Positions 43,710 to 51,014 of a stretch of 51,014 nt of DNA are shown here, piece after piece (positions within the stretch are counted from its first letter, which is position 1; each line of letters begins with the position of its first letter). The notes under the pieces were generated by a model. It had not been told where the DNA came from, did no database searches, and saw only the letters and a list, made by a program, of their open reading frames with translations. This DNA is from Acidobacteriaceae bacterium. Its GTDB lineage: Bacteria > Acidobacteriota > Terriglobia > Terriglobales > Acidobacteriaceae. The DNA lies in NCBI GenBank assembly GCA_027449545.1, contig DAIDLI010000020.1:1-51014 (forward strand), read 5' to 3'. Made by a program: the position numbers and the translations under genes.

Positions 43710-45803
43710 ATGGCGCGAATACCTGCCTTTCTACAGAAACTGAATTCGAACCGGGCCCATGCAGACTCCGATTTTGGCTCCGCTGACCACGCCGGTGATC
43801 GTCCGGGAAGGCCCGGCTGGCCCGAGTCCTGCCGAGCAATGGTTCTCCTGCTCCTGCTGGCCCTGACGGCCTTGCCGGGCTGGGCCGACAAGATGGGCGC
43901 GCCGTATGGCGGGAATGGCCCGGCGTCGCTCAAGAACCTGACCCTGGAGCAGCTCGGCAAGATCGAAGTCACGACCTACAGCAAGCTTCCCACGGAGCTA
44001 TGGAATACCCCGGCTGCGGTCTACGTGATTACCAGCGAGCAGATTCGCCGCTCGGGCGTCACCAACATCGCCGACGCGCTGCGGCTCGCGCCTGGTGTGG
44101 AAGTGGGGCGCATGACCTCCACCACCTGGGCGGTTGGCATCCGGGGGCTGCAGAACAATTTTTCAAAATCCGTACTGGTGCTGATCGACGGACGCAATGT
44201 CTACACCCCCCTGTTCGCAGGCGTGTACTGGGACGTGCAGGACATGCCGCTCGACCTCATCGACCGGATCGAGGTGATTCGCGGGCCGGGAGGCACGGTC
44301 TGGGGACCGAATGCAGCCAATGGGGTGATCAACATCATCACCCGCAACTCCGTCGATACGCGCAGAGTGGAAGCCGATGGCCTGGTAGGCAATCAGGATC
44401 GCACACTCGATGACGTGGAAGTAGGCGGCGGCAGGTCGGCCTTCAGCTATCGCTTCTTCGGCCGCGGCTTTGCGCGCCGCCACGAATACCATACCAACGG
44501 CATCAATGACGATAACTGGCACCAGGAGCGGTTCGGGTTTCGCGCCGATGGCGTTCGCGGCCAAGATTCCTATTTTCTGGAGGGCCAGATCTACGGCGGC
44601 ACCTCGCCCCACATCGTCGGCGTGACTCCGTACGAAGACCGGACCACGGGAGGCGATCTCAACTTCCGCTGGCAGCGCGATGTGACCACGCACTCCGGTT
44701 TCTATCTCCAGGGCTATGTGGACCGCACGCTGCGAACCAATGCCGAGATCAATGAAACCCGCGACACCTTCGATGTGGAAGGTGTCGCCCACTGGCAGGC
44801 CGGCCATCGGAATCTGCTCACCTACGGCGGCGGGCTGCGCTGGAGCCCGTATGTCACCTATCCTGCCGGATACCTGATTCCCGCCGGCAACACCGACCAT
44901 GTGCACACCGCGTTTGTGCAGGACGATTGGAAGCTGACCAAAAAGCTCACAGTCACCGGCGGACTCAAGCTGCAGCACAACAACTACAGCGGCTTCGATC
45001 TTCAGCCCTCGGCTCGCGTGCTGTGGCTGCGGCGTCCGCAGGAGGCCTGGTGGGCTGGAATTACCCGCGCCGTCACCACCCCCTCGGATATTGAGGAGCA
45101 CTTTCATCTGGTGGGCTCCTCCCCTGCGCTGACGATTCAGGTGCTGGGCGATCCCAACTTCAAATCCGAAGCCGTCATCGGATATGAGGCTGGCTACCGG
45201 CGAATGCTCGGCCCCAAGCTGTTCCTCGACGCCGCCGGCTACTGGAACAGGTATCGCAGGCTGCAGAGCTTCACCGCGCCTGCTTTGACGGTGGTGGGCG
45301 GAAAGCCCACCGTCACCATCCAGTACTCCAACCAGATCTCCGGCTCTACCGGCGGCGTGGAGCTGGGCACCGAGGCGGATCTCGCTCCGTGGTGGCGGCT
45401 CGATACCAACTACTCCTACCTGAACTCGAACTTCAGCGCCAACGGCCCAACATCGAACATCAGCTCCACGGGCTCGGTGCAAACCTACGACGGGTCGAGT
45501 CCCAAGCACATGGTGACCGTGCAGTCGATGATCAACTTGCCGGGAAAGATCGATTTCGATCCGCTTTACCGCTTCGTCAGCGCTCTGCCGGCGCAGAAGG
45601 TTCCCGCATATCAGACGATGGATCTGCACGCGGAACGGGCTTTGGGACGGCACTTCACGGTCGAAATCGTGGGGCAGAATCTATTCCAGCACGTCCACTA
45701 TGAGTGGGGAACGGGCGACCCCAGCCAGCCGCCGATCGGCATCTACCGTGCCGCTTATGTGCGCCTGGAGTTTCACAGCCGGACCGCCGCGACGCCCAAC
45801 TAA
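43710..45803 (+). CDS. TonB-dependent outer-membrane receptor
   Basis: A 697-residue outer-membrane beta-barrel importer. After an extended N-terminus of 43 residues comes a signal core (AMVLLLLLALTALPGWAD), the plug domain (TLEQLGKIEVTTYSKLPTELWNTPAAVYVITSEQIRRSG ... GVYWDVQDMPLDLIDRIEVIRGPGGTVWGPNAANGVINIITR), and then alternating beta strands to a C-terminal aromatic-ended strand (YVRLEFHSR). The plug motifs resemble vitamin/siderophore receptors (FepA/BtuB-like), but the substrate is unknown. The ATG at 43710 has GAGAAG upstream; an ATG at 43839 would give a shorter standard signal peptide. It precedes the type III PKS operon by 146 bases on the same strand. Confidence 0.9.
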   Translation: MARIPAFLQKLNSNRAHADSDFGSADHAGDRPGRPGWPESCRAMVLLLLLALTALPGWADKMGAPYGGNGPASLKNLTLEQLGKIEVTTYSKLPTELWNTPAAVYVITSEQIRRSGVTNIADALRLAPGVEVGRMTSTTWAVGIRGLQNNFSKSVLVLIDGRNVYTPLFAGVYWDVQDMPLDLIDRIEVIRGPGGTVWGPNAANGVINIITRNSVDTRRVEADGLVGNQDRTLDDVEVGGGRSAFSYRFFGRGFARRHEYHTNGINDDNWHQERFGFRADGVRGQDSYFLEGQIYGGTSPHIVGVTPYEDRTTGGDLNFRWQRDVTTHSGFYLQGYVDRTLRTNAEINETRDTFDVEGVAHWQAGHRNLLTYGGGLRWSPYVTYPAGYLIPAGNTDHVHTAFVQDDWKLTKKLTVTGGLKLQHNNYSGFDLQPSARVLWLRRPQEAWWAGITRAVTTPSDIEEHFHLVGSSPALTIQVLGDPNFKSEAVIGYEAGYRRMLGPKLFLDAAGYWNRYRRLQSFTAPALTVVGGKPTVTIQYSNQISGSTGGVELGTEADLAPWWRLDTNYSYLNSNFSANGPTSNISSTGSVQTYDGSSPKHMVTVQSMINLPGKIDFDPLYRFVSALPAQKVPAYQTMDLHAERALGRHFTVEIVGQNLFQHVHYEWGTGDPSQPPIGIYRAAYVRLEFHSRTAATPN

Positions 45804-45848
45804 GCACAGCGGCTCCCGCCTGTCGCATCGCGCAGAGTTGGCTTCTAC

Positions 45849-45877
45849 TTGCAGGCCAGCAGCGCAGGGCATCTAAT
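45849..45877 (+). promoter_or_regulatory. Possible promoter of the type III PKS operon
   Basis: TTGCAG (45849-45854) and TCTAAT (45872-45877, five of six matches) are 17 bases apart, 72 bases before the polyketide synthase ATG. The -35 match is partial. No terminator was seen after the TonB receptor, so read-through from it is also possible. Confidence 0.45.
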
Positions 45878-45949
45878 GAACGTACACGGCGTCCCATCCC
45901 CGCCGCCGCTCTCCCGGGCTCTTCCCTACCCCTTCGCGCGAGGCAAAGC

Positions 45950-47011
45950 ATGACCCAGGTGTATCTGCAGCGGATCGCCACAGCGGTTCCCGATCACGAC
46001 ATCCACGAGAGCTTTATCGATTTCGCCGGGGGAATGCTCGAAGACACACGCGCCCGCTCGATCTTTCAGCGCCTGGTGGCCAAATCCGAGATCCGCCACC
46101 GCTATTCCTGCCTGCGCACCGGCGGCCCGAGCCAGGGATTCGCGATGGACGCGCACACCTTCTACGAGAGGGGCCGCTTCCCTTCCACGGCGGAGCGCAT
46201 GCGCGTCTTTGAAACAGCGGCGCCGCTCTTGATGCGCCGCGCCCTCGACCGGCTGGCGCTCACCCCGGCGGACCGCGGCCGCATCGGCCATGTGTTTGTG
46301 ACCTGCTGCACCGGCTTCTATGCGCCGGGGCTCGACTTCGACATCCTCAACTACCTGGGCCTGCCGGGCTCAACCGAGCGCACCATGGTGGGCTTCATGG
46401 GCTGCTACGCCGCGCTCAACGCGCTGAAGCTGGCGCGCCACTACGTGCGCTCCCAGCCGGAGTCGCTGGCCCTGGTGGTCAACCTGGAGCTGTGCACGCT
46501 GCACTTTCACCAGTCGCAGGACCTGACCGAAGTGCTGGCGTTTCTGCTCTTCGGCGACGGCTGCTCGGCCACGCTGGTTGGTGCCGATCCCCAAGGCTTT
46601 GCACTGGACGGATTCGAGGCGCTGCGGCTCGATAACTCCGCCGATCTGATCACCTGGCGCATCGGCGACATGGGTTTTGACATGTTTCTCTCCACCCAGG
46701 TGCCTGCGCGCATCGCCAAAGGGATGCGCGAACACGCGCCGCACGTGAGCGGACCAGAAAAGATCGATCTGTGGGCGGTGCATCCGGGCGGACGCGCCGT
46801 GCTCGATGCGGTCGAAGATGGGCTCGGCTTGGAGTCCGATGCGCTGGCCACCTCGCGCTGCGTACTGTCGCGCTTCGGCAACATGTCCTCGGCGACGGTG
46901 ATGTTTGTGCTGGAGCAGATGATGCGCGAGGCCGCCAGCGGACAACGAGGCTGCGCGCTGTCGTTCGGCCCGGGAATGGTCGCGGAGATGATGCGCTTCC
47001 ATGCCGCCTGA
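45950..47011 (+). CDS. Type III polyketide synthase (chalcone/stilbene synthase family)
   Basis: A 353-residue homodimeric ketosynthase that extends an acyl-CoA starter with malonyl-CoA and cyclises the product. The catalytic triad is complete: Cys152 in GFMGCYAALNAL, His278 in WAVHPGG, and Asn311 in SRFGNMSSATV. VTCCTGFYAPGLDFDILNYLGLPG is a further family landmark. It matches the bacterial alkylresorcinol/alkylpyrone group more than plant-type CHS. The ATG at 45950 is chosen from the family N-terminus (TQVYLQRIATAVPDHDI); the frame upstream is not conserved. It overlaps the next gene by 11 bases, so PKS, methyltransferase and FAD enzyme form a tight operon. Confidence 0.94.
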   Translation: MTQVYLQRIATAVPDHDIHESFIDFAGGMLEDTRARSIFQRLVAKSEIRHRYSCLRTGGPSQGFAMDAHTFYERGRFPSTAERMRVFETAAPLLMRRALDRLALTPADRGRIGHVFVTCCTGFYAPGLDFDILNYLGLPGSTERTMVGFMGCYAALNALKLARHYVRSQPESLALVVNLELCTLHFHQSQDLTEVLAFLLFGDGCSATLVGADPQGFALDGFEALRLDNSADLITWRIGDMGFDMFLSTQVPARIAKGMREHAPHVSGPEKIDLWAVHPGGRAVLDAVEDGLGLESDALATSRCVLSRFGNMSSATVMFVLEQMMREAASGQRGCALSFGPGMVAEMMRFHAA

Positions 47012-47708
47012 CGCCTTTGCCGCGCGCGCCCATCTGACGGAACGGATGGACGAGCCTGCCAGTTACGAACAATTCCGCGATTGCCTGCGTGATCTCGCCA
47101 AGGTGAATCGCACGGTGCTGGGCTACCGGCCGACATTGGAGTGGCTGCGGCAGTTTGCCGGCCCGCATGCAGCACCCCTGCATATTGTGGATGTGGGCTG
47201 CGGGGGCGGCGACACTCTGCGCCAGATCGAACTGTGGGCGCGGCGCGAACACCTGCCGGTGCGGCTTACCGGAATCGACCTCAGCCCCCATGCGGCGCGG
47301 GCGGCGCGCGAGCTGGTCGGGAGCGATACCGCAATCGAGTTTGTGACGACAGACGCATTTGAATGGCACGCCAATACACCGGTGGACCTGGCCATCAGCG
47401 CGCTCTTCACCCATCACCTGACAGACGCCGAGATCGTGCGCTTCCTGCGCTGGATGGAGCAGACCGCTGTGCGTGGCTGGTTCATCAACGATCTTTCGCG
47501 CGGGCGCGTTTCCTATTACGGGTTCGCCTTGCTCGCGCGTCTCATGCGCTGGCATCCGTTTGTGGTGCACGATGGGCCGGTGTCGATCCGGCGCAGCTTT
47601 CAGCCGGAGGACTGGCAGCAATACGTCGCCGCCGCGGGGTTGAACCCTGAGACCGTTCGCATCGCCCCGGCATGGCCGGGACGTCTCTGCGTCGGGCGCG
47701 TGAAATGA
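47001..47708 (+). CDS. SAM-dependent methyltransferase of the type III PKS operon
   Basis: A 235-residue class I methyltransferase. The SAM site is IVDVGCGGGDTLRQIE (about 62-77), followed by TGIDLSPHAARAARE (acidic loop) and TDAFEWH, then LAISALFTHHLTDAEIVRFLRWM. It starts inside the PKS gene (11-base overlap) and its stop overlaps the start of the FAD enzyme gene (ATGA), which indicates translational coupling of all three. By analogy with resorcinol operons it may methylate the polyketide on oxygen or carbon; the target is not shown by sequence. Confidence 0.9.
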   Translation: MPPDAFAARAHLTERMDEPASYEQFRDCLRDLAKVNRTVLGYRPTLEWLRQFAGPHAAPLHIVDVGCGGGDTLRQIELWARREHLPVRLTGIDLSPHAARAARELVGSDTAIEFVTTDAFEWHANTPVDLAISALFTHHLTDAEIVRFLRWMEQTAVRGWFINDLSRGRVSYYGFALLARLMRWHPFVVHDGPVSIRRSFQPEDWQQYVAAAGLNPETVRIAPAWPGRLCVGRVK

Positions 47709-48844
47709 CCAGCCGCCCGGATGCGCTGGTGGCAGGCGGCGGCCCCGCGGGCGCGGCAGTTGCGGCACATCTTGCCCGCCGCGGCCGCACCGTTGTGCTG
47801 CTCGAGCAAAGCGCGGCGGCGCATCACAAGGTGTGCGGCGAGTTCCTGAGCCATGAGGCGGTAGACGATCTCCAGCGCCTGGGCATCCTCGTGGATGACA
47901 TGGGAGCCGCGCCCATCCATGCGGTTCGGCTCTCCGGGCGCAAGCAGATTGCCGCCTGCGAACTTCCCTTCCCCGCTCGCTCGCTCAGCCGCTACGCGCT
48001 CGATGAAGCACTGCTGGCAGTGGCCGCGCGGGCCGGCGCGGAGGTGCGGCGCAGCCGGCGCGTGGACCGCATCGAGCCCTCCCCGGACGGCTGGCTGGCC
48101 CGCTTCAGCAATGGGCAGAGTCAGCCGGCGAACGCCGTCTTCCTTGCAACCGGTAAGCACGATGTGAACGGCCATCGCCGGCCGCCGGGCAAGCAAAGCA
48201 ATCTCGTCGCCTTCAAGATGCACTTCCGCCTAGCCTCCGCGCAGCGGCAGGCCCTGCACGGGTGGGTCGAACTCTTCGTGTATCCGGGCGGCTATGCAGG
48301 CCTGCAACTCACCGAGAGCGCCGACGCCAACCTGTGCCTGGTGGCTACGCGCACCATGCTGCGCCGCTGCGAGGGCGAGTGGCCCGCGCTGCTCGAACGA
48401 ATCTGCACATCCTCCGAGGCGCTTGCGGAACGTCTCGACGGTGCGCAGCCTCTCTTCCCCAAGCCCCTGGCGTTATCGTCCATTCCCTACGGAATGCTGC
48501 TGGCGCAATCCGCGCCGGGGCTCTGGCGGCTGGGCGACCAGGCGGCGGTAATCCCCTCCTTCGCCGGCGACGGCATCTCCATTGCGCTCCACAGCGCGCG
48601 GCGCGCAGCGGATTTCTTTCTGCGCGGCGCATCCTCCCACGAATTCGCGAGAAGCCTGCACGCCGAGCTGAGGCGGTCTGTAGGAGCTGCAACCGGCATT
48701 TCGCAGGCGCTGGTAACCGTGCCGGCGCTGGCCCACGCTGCGCGGCTGTGGCCGCCCGTGCTGCGCCTGATTGCCAGCCGCACGCGGATTCCCGCTGGGG
48801 CTCTGAGCGATCTTTCTGGATCCGAAAACAGAATTTGCTTGTGA
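47705..48844 (+). CDS. FAD-dependent oxidoreductase (geranylgeranyl reductase/hydroxylase-like) of the type III PKS operon
   Basis: A 379-residue flavoprotein of the PHBH/geranylgeranyl-reductase fold. The FAD ADP-binding motif is DALVAGGGPAGAAVAAHLARRG at the N-terminus; the HHKVCGEFLSHEAVDDL segment and the second FAD motif LWRLGDQAAVIPSFAGDGISIALHSARRAADFFL follow. Related enzymes either hydroxylate aromatic rings or reduce prenyl chains. Here the context suggests oxidation of a polyketide phenol to a quinone or reduction of its side chain. ATG at 47705 overlaps the methyltransferase stop. It is the last gene of the operon; no terminator was identified after it. Confidence 0.88.
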   Translation: MTSRPDALVAGGGPAGAAVAAHLARRGRTVVLLEQSAAAHHKVCGEFLSHEAVDDLQRLGILVDDMGAAPIHAVRLSGRKQIAACELPFPARSLSRYALDEALLAVAARAGAEVRRSRRVDRIEPSPDGWLARFSNGQSQPANAVFLATGKHDVNGHRRPPGKQSNLVAFKMHFRLASAQRQALHGWVELFVYPGGYAGLQLTESADANLCLVATRTMLRRCEGEWPALLERICTSSEALAERLDGAQPLFPKPLALSSIPYGMLLAQSAPGLWRLGDQAAVIPSFAGDGISIALHSARRAADFFLRGASSHEFARSLHAELRRSVGAATGISQALVTVPALAHAARLWPPVLRLIASRTRIPAGALSDLSGSENRICL

Positions 48845-49094
48845 TCGAAAGTCAACGAAGGTATATGTATACAGAAGCGTAGCAGATGCTCCAAATGGAA
48901 ATCCCTGTTGGAGAACTTCTTTCTGGATGCCGCGGTTGCTGCGCGGAAGCAGTCAACCAGAGCTCAAGCTGAGCGAAAACCAGATCCATGGAACCGGCTG
49001 AATTTGCAGCGCGGTCACGATCGGTTCCGGAATTTCCTGTGATCCCCTGATCACCGGGCGGCTTGCGGGGTTGGCAAAGATGGAGGGATGCAAG

Positions 49095-49994
49095 ATGACG
49101 TTCTCTGATTTCCAGCGCGGTGGCTCCGGAATCAACCGCCGCCATTTCCTCTTCGGCACGGCTGCGGCCGCGGCAGCTTCCGCTTTCGGCCGCCTGGCGT
49201 CGGCGCAAGCCGCCGCAACGGCCGCCAAGCTCGACCGCATCAGTTTGTTGACCAACGATTTCAATGGGCTCCTGCCGGAGATCTGGGATCGAAATCACCA
49301 GCCGGCGCCGCTTGCGATCGACATGATGGACCTCCCCGAACAGGTGGCAGACCGGCTTCACCTCCACCATCTGGAGGTGTGCAGCTTCAATCTGCTCTCG
49401 ATGGACGCTGCCTATATCGCCGAATTCAAGGAGCGGATGCGCAAGGCCCGGTCCAGAGTCGTGGATCTGATCGTGGAACTCGACCCGCCGGCGACCGCCT
49501 ATCGTGGCTACATCAGCGTCTGTTCGCCCAATCCCGAGATTCGCGCCCATGCCATCGAAGAGACCAAGAAGTGGATCGATATTGCGGCCGCGCTCGGCTC
49601 GCCGAGCATCATGCCCGATCAAGGGGTGCAATACTTGCCCGCCGACCTGACGCCCGCGATCGCGGGACTCAAGGCGCTGGTCGACTACGGCAAGCCGAAG
49701 GGTGTCGCAGTCATCCTGGAGCCTCGCGGGGAGCGGCTGGACCAACTGGTGCAACTGATCCGCGGCAGTGGCGCTTACTCCAACCCCCAGATCGCGACGG
49801 AGGCCGGACTGCAATTGCTGTATCCGCTCGCGCGCACCGTTCAGCACGTCAGTCTCCGATCCCACCTCGCCATGGCGATCCCGCTTTCCAAAAAGTTGGG
49901 CTTCAAGGGCTGGTTCTCGATCGAGACCGACGGCGGAGCCGATGCATGGGGCCAGGTGCAGAAGGTGATCGACCAACTGGTCGAATATCTCTAG
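49095..49994 (+). CDS. Tat-exported TIM-barrel protein (xylose isomerase-like)
   Basis: A 299-residue protein beginning with a twin-arginine signal (GINRRHFLFGTAAAAAASAFG) ending near ASAQA. The mature part resembles the AP-endonuclease/xylose isomerase-like TIM barrel: LHHLEVCSFNLLSMDAAYIAEFKERMRK, ALGSPSIMPDQG, GVAVILEPRGERLDQLVQLIR and GWFSIETDGGADAWGQVQKV. The metal-site Glu (EPRGE, IETDG) pattern is consistent but incomplete. The ATG at 49095 follows GGAGGG. It is followed 63 bases later by the amidohydrolase gene, which is also exported; the pair may act on the same extracellular compound. Confidence 0.8.
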   Translation: MTFSDFQRGGSGINRRHFLFGTAAAAAASAFGRLASAQAAATAAKLDRISLLTNDFNGLLPEIWDRNHQPAPLAIDMMDLPEQVADRLHLHHLEVCSFNLLSMDAAYIAEFKERMRKARSRVVDLIVELDPPATAYRGYISVCSPNPEIRAHAIEETKKWIDIAAALGSPSIMPDQGVQYLPADLTPAIAGLKALVDYGKPKGVAVILEPRGERLDQLVQLIRGSGAYSNPQIATEAGLQLLYPLARTVQHVSLRSHLAMAIPLSKKLGFKGWFSIETDGGADAWGQVQKVIDQLVEYL

Positions 49995-50057
49995 CCGAAC
50001 AGCCGCTGCTCGCAACACCAAGGGCCAACCGCGCGCGCCTCAGAAAAGGAGAAGGAC

Positions 50058-51014
50058 ATGAACCGTCGAGAGCTGATGATGTTGTCCGCGGCTACGCTCG
50101 CCTCGAGAATGGCTTTTGCGCAACAACAGGCCCAGGGCTCCACGGCAGGCGCCTCCGATGCGGGAGAGCAACCCGCCGCCGAACTGCCGCTCAAGCTCCA
50201 GGACTGGCGTCCCACCTCCATCTACAAGGTTCCCGTAACGCACGTGGAAAAGGCCAAGTACCCGGTCATCGATATGCACAACCACGGCGGCGACACCCCG
50301 GAGAAGGTGCGGGAGATGCTGTCGAGCATGGACGCGACAGGCGTGGAGAAGGCCATCGTCTTTATCAACACCGGCAAGCCCGACGCTTTTGCCCAGGCGC
50401 GGACGCTTTATTCAGGTCATCCCGATCGCTTCGAACTGTGGTGTCACTTCGATCTGACCGGCGTCAACGAGCCGGGGTTTGGCCCCGGAGCGCTTAAGGC
50501 ACTCGAGGAGTGCCATCGCCTGGGCGCAAAGGGCATTGGAGAGCTCCACGACAAGGGCAAGGGGCTGGACGTAAGCGTCGGCACTGAGCCGGCAAGCTGG
50601 CATGAACCTGCGGCACACGGCGTGGGTCCGCATCCGGATGATCCGCGCATGGATCCGCTCTGGGCGAAGTGCGCCGAACTCGGCATGCCGGTGAGTATTC
50701 ACGTCACCGATCCCATCTGGACTTACCTGCCGATGGACAGCCACAACGACGGGTACATGACGGCCTTCCACTGGAGATTGGACGACAAGCCCGGCCTGCT
50801 GGGCCACGACGCGCTCATCGAAAGCCTCGAGCGCACCGCCAACAAGCACCCCAGGACGATCTTTATCGCCTGCCACTTTCTCAATCTTTCCTATGACCTC
50901 ACCCGGCTGGGCCAAATCCTGGATCGCACCCCCAATCTCTATGCGGATATCGCGGCCCGCATGGCGGAGGTCTCTACCATTCACCGCTTCACCAATCAGT
51001 TCATGCAGAAGCAT
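50058..51014 (+). CDS. Amidohydrolase family 2 protein, exported (3' end outside window)
   Basis: The reading frame is open for 319 codons to the window edge. It begins MNRRELMMLSAATLASRMAFAQQ, a short Tat-like signal, with AAAGGAGAAGG before the ATG. The metal-dependent barrel then shows VIDMHNHGGDTPEKV (the amidohydrolase HxH-type strand), KGIGELHDKGKGLDV, MPVSIHVTDPIW and TIFIACHFLNLSYD, which fit the Amidohydro_2 decarboxylase/hydrolase group. Mature activity is probably extracytoplasmic hydrolysis or decarboxylation of a small aromatic or lactone compound; the substrate is unknown. The C-terminus, with the last metal Asp, is outside the window. Confidence 0.88.
   Translation, partial: MNRRELMMLSAATLASRMAFAQQQAQGSTAGASDAGEQPAAELPLKLQDWRPTSIYKVPVTHVEKAKYPVIDMHNHGGDTPEKVREMLSSMDATGVEKAIVFINTGKPDAFAQARTLYSGHPDRFELWCHFDLTGVNEPGFGPGALKALEECHRLGAKGIGELHDKGKGLDVSVGTEPASWHEPAAHGVGPHPDDPRMDPLWAKCAELGMPVSIHVTDPIWTYLPMDSHNDGYMTAFHWRLDDKPGLLGHDALIESLERTANKHPRTIFIACHFLNLSYDLTRLGQILDRTPNLYADIAARMAEVSTIHRFTNQFMQKH

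Noticed and set aside
45876..45953. A 25-codon open frame ending on the PKS start codon (GCATGA)
   Set aside because: It could be a coupled leader peptide, but it starts inside the proposed -10 box, has no amino-acid bias and no supporting RNA structure.

Overview
The window is GC-rich, gene-dense chromosomal DNA. It most likely comes from an acidobacterium (Acidobacteriota, Terriglobia-like); this is inferred from the gene families and the style of the intergenic hairpin repeats, because no rRNA or tRNA gene was found to confirm it. It has the look of a free-living heterotroph: complete amino-acid pathways, histidine and deoxyribose catabolism, Tat-exported sugar-type enzymes, a TonB-dependent receptor and an aa3/caa3-type heme-A branch. 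No phage, IS element, CRISPR array or plasmid gene was recognised.

Layout. (1) 1-5420, minus strand: a histidine biosynthesis operon, hisI-hisG-hisD-hisC-hisB-hisH (hisH leaves the window). It is preceded by a full transcription attenuator: a promoter, a 23-codon leader peptide with seven His codons, an antiterminator arm and a U-tailed terminator. This is the best-supported regulatory finding here. Hairpin repeats sit inside the operon (hisG-hisD and hisC-hisB gaps). (2) 5468-9339, minus: an MFS exporter, a hairpin repeat, a DUF7684-like small protein and a membrane glycosyltransferase of the cellulose-synthase type. (3) 9623-14358: a long-form acyl-CoA dehydrogenase, a DJ-1/PfpI protein, a Tat-exported aldo/keto reductase and a Gfo/Idh/MocA oxidoreductase. 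(4) 14505-17643, plus: hutI-hutU, without hutH. (5) 17712-23738, minus: an MFS transporter overlapping a DUF6282-like hydrolase, then a terminator, then deoC followed by a two-domain ALDH16-type aldehyde dehydrogenase. (6) 24140-29503: an MscS channel, an RlmI-like methyltransferase, a ribbon-helix-helix-like protein, and a heme O synthase / CtaM-like / small membrane protein group. (7) 29715-35801: an ACS-type MFS transporter, a MoeB-rhodanese fusion, an OB-HD (YhaM-like) protein, a thiolase and two small exported or anchored proteins. (8) 35875-42960: gcvH-gcvPA, a PIN-TRAM membrane protein, a SurA-like parvulin with an unusual basic tail, and a C-terminal processing protease with a structured region just upstream. 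(9) 43141-48844: a STAS protein lacking the phospho-acceptor serine, a TonB receptor, and a three-gene overlapping operon of type III polyketide synthase, methyltransferase and FAD reductase/hydroxylase. (10) 49095-end: a Tat-exported TIM-barrel protein and an amidohydrolase that runs off the window.

Two dispersed repeat families are visible across the window. One is a GGTGCCCCA hairpin unit: three tandem 83-bp copies between hisC and hisB, with relatives near 11462, 17647 and 20221. The other is a double hairpin ending in GGCGCTACC: one copy between hisG and hisD, and one inside the coding sequence for the linker of the ALDH16-type enzyme.
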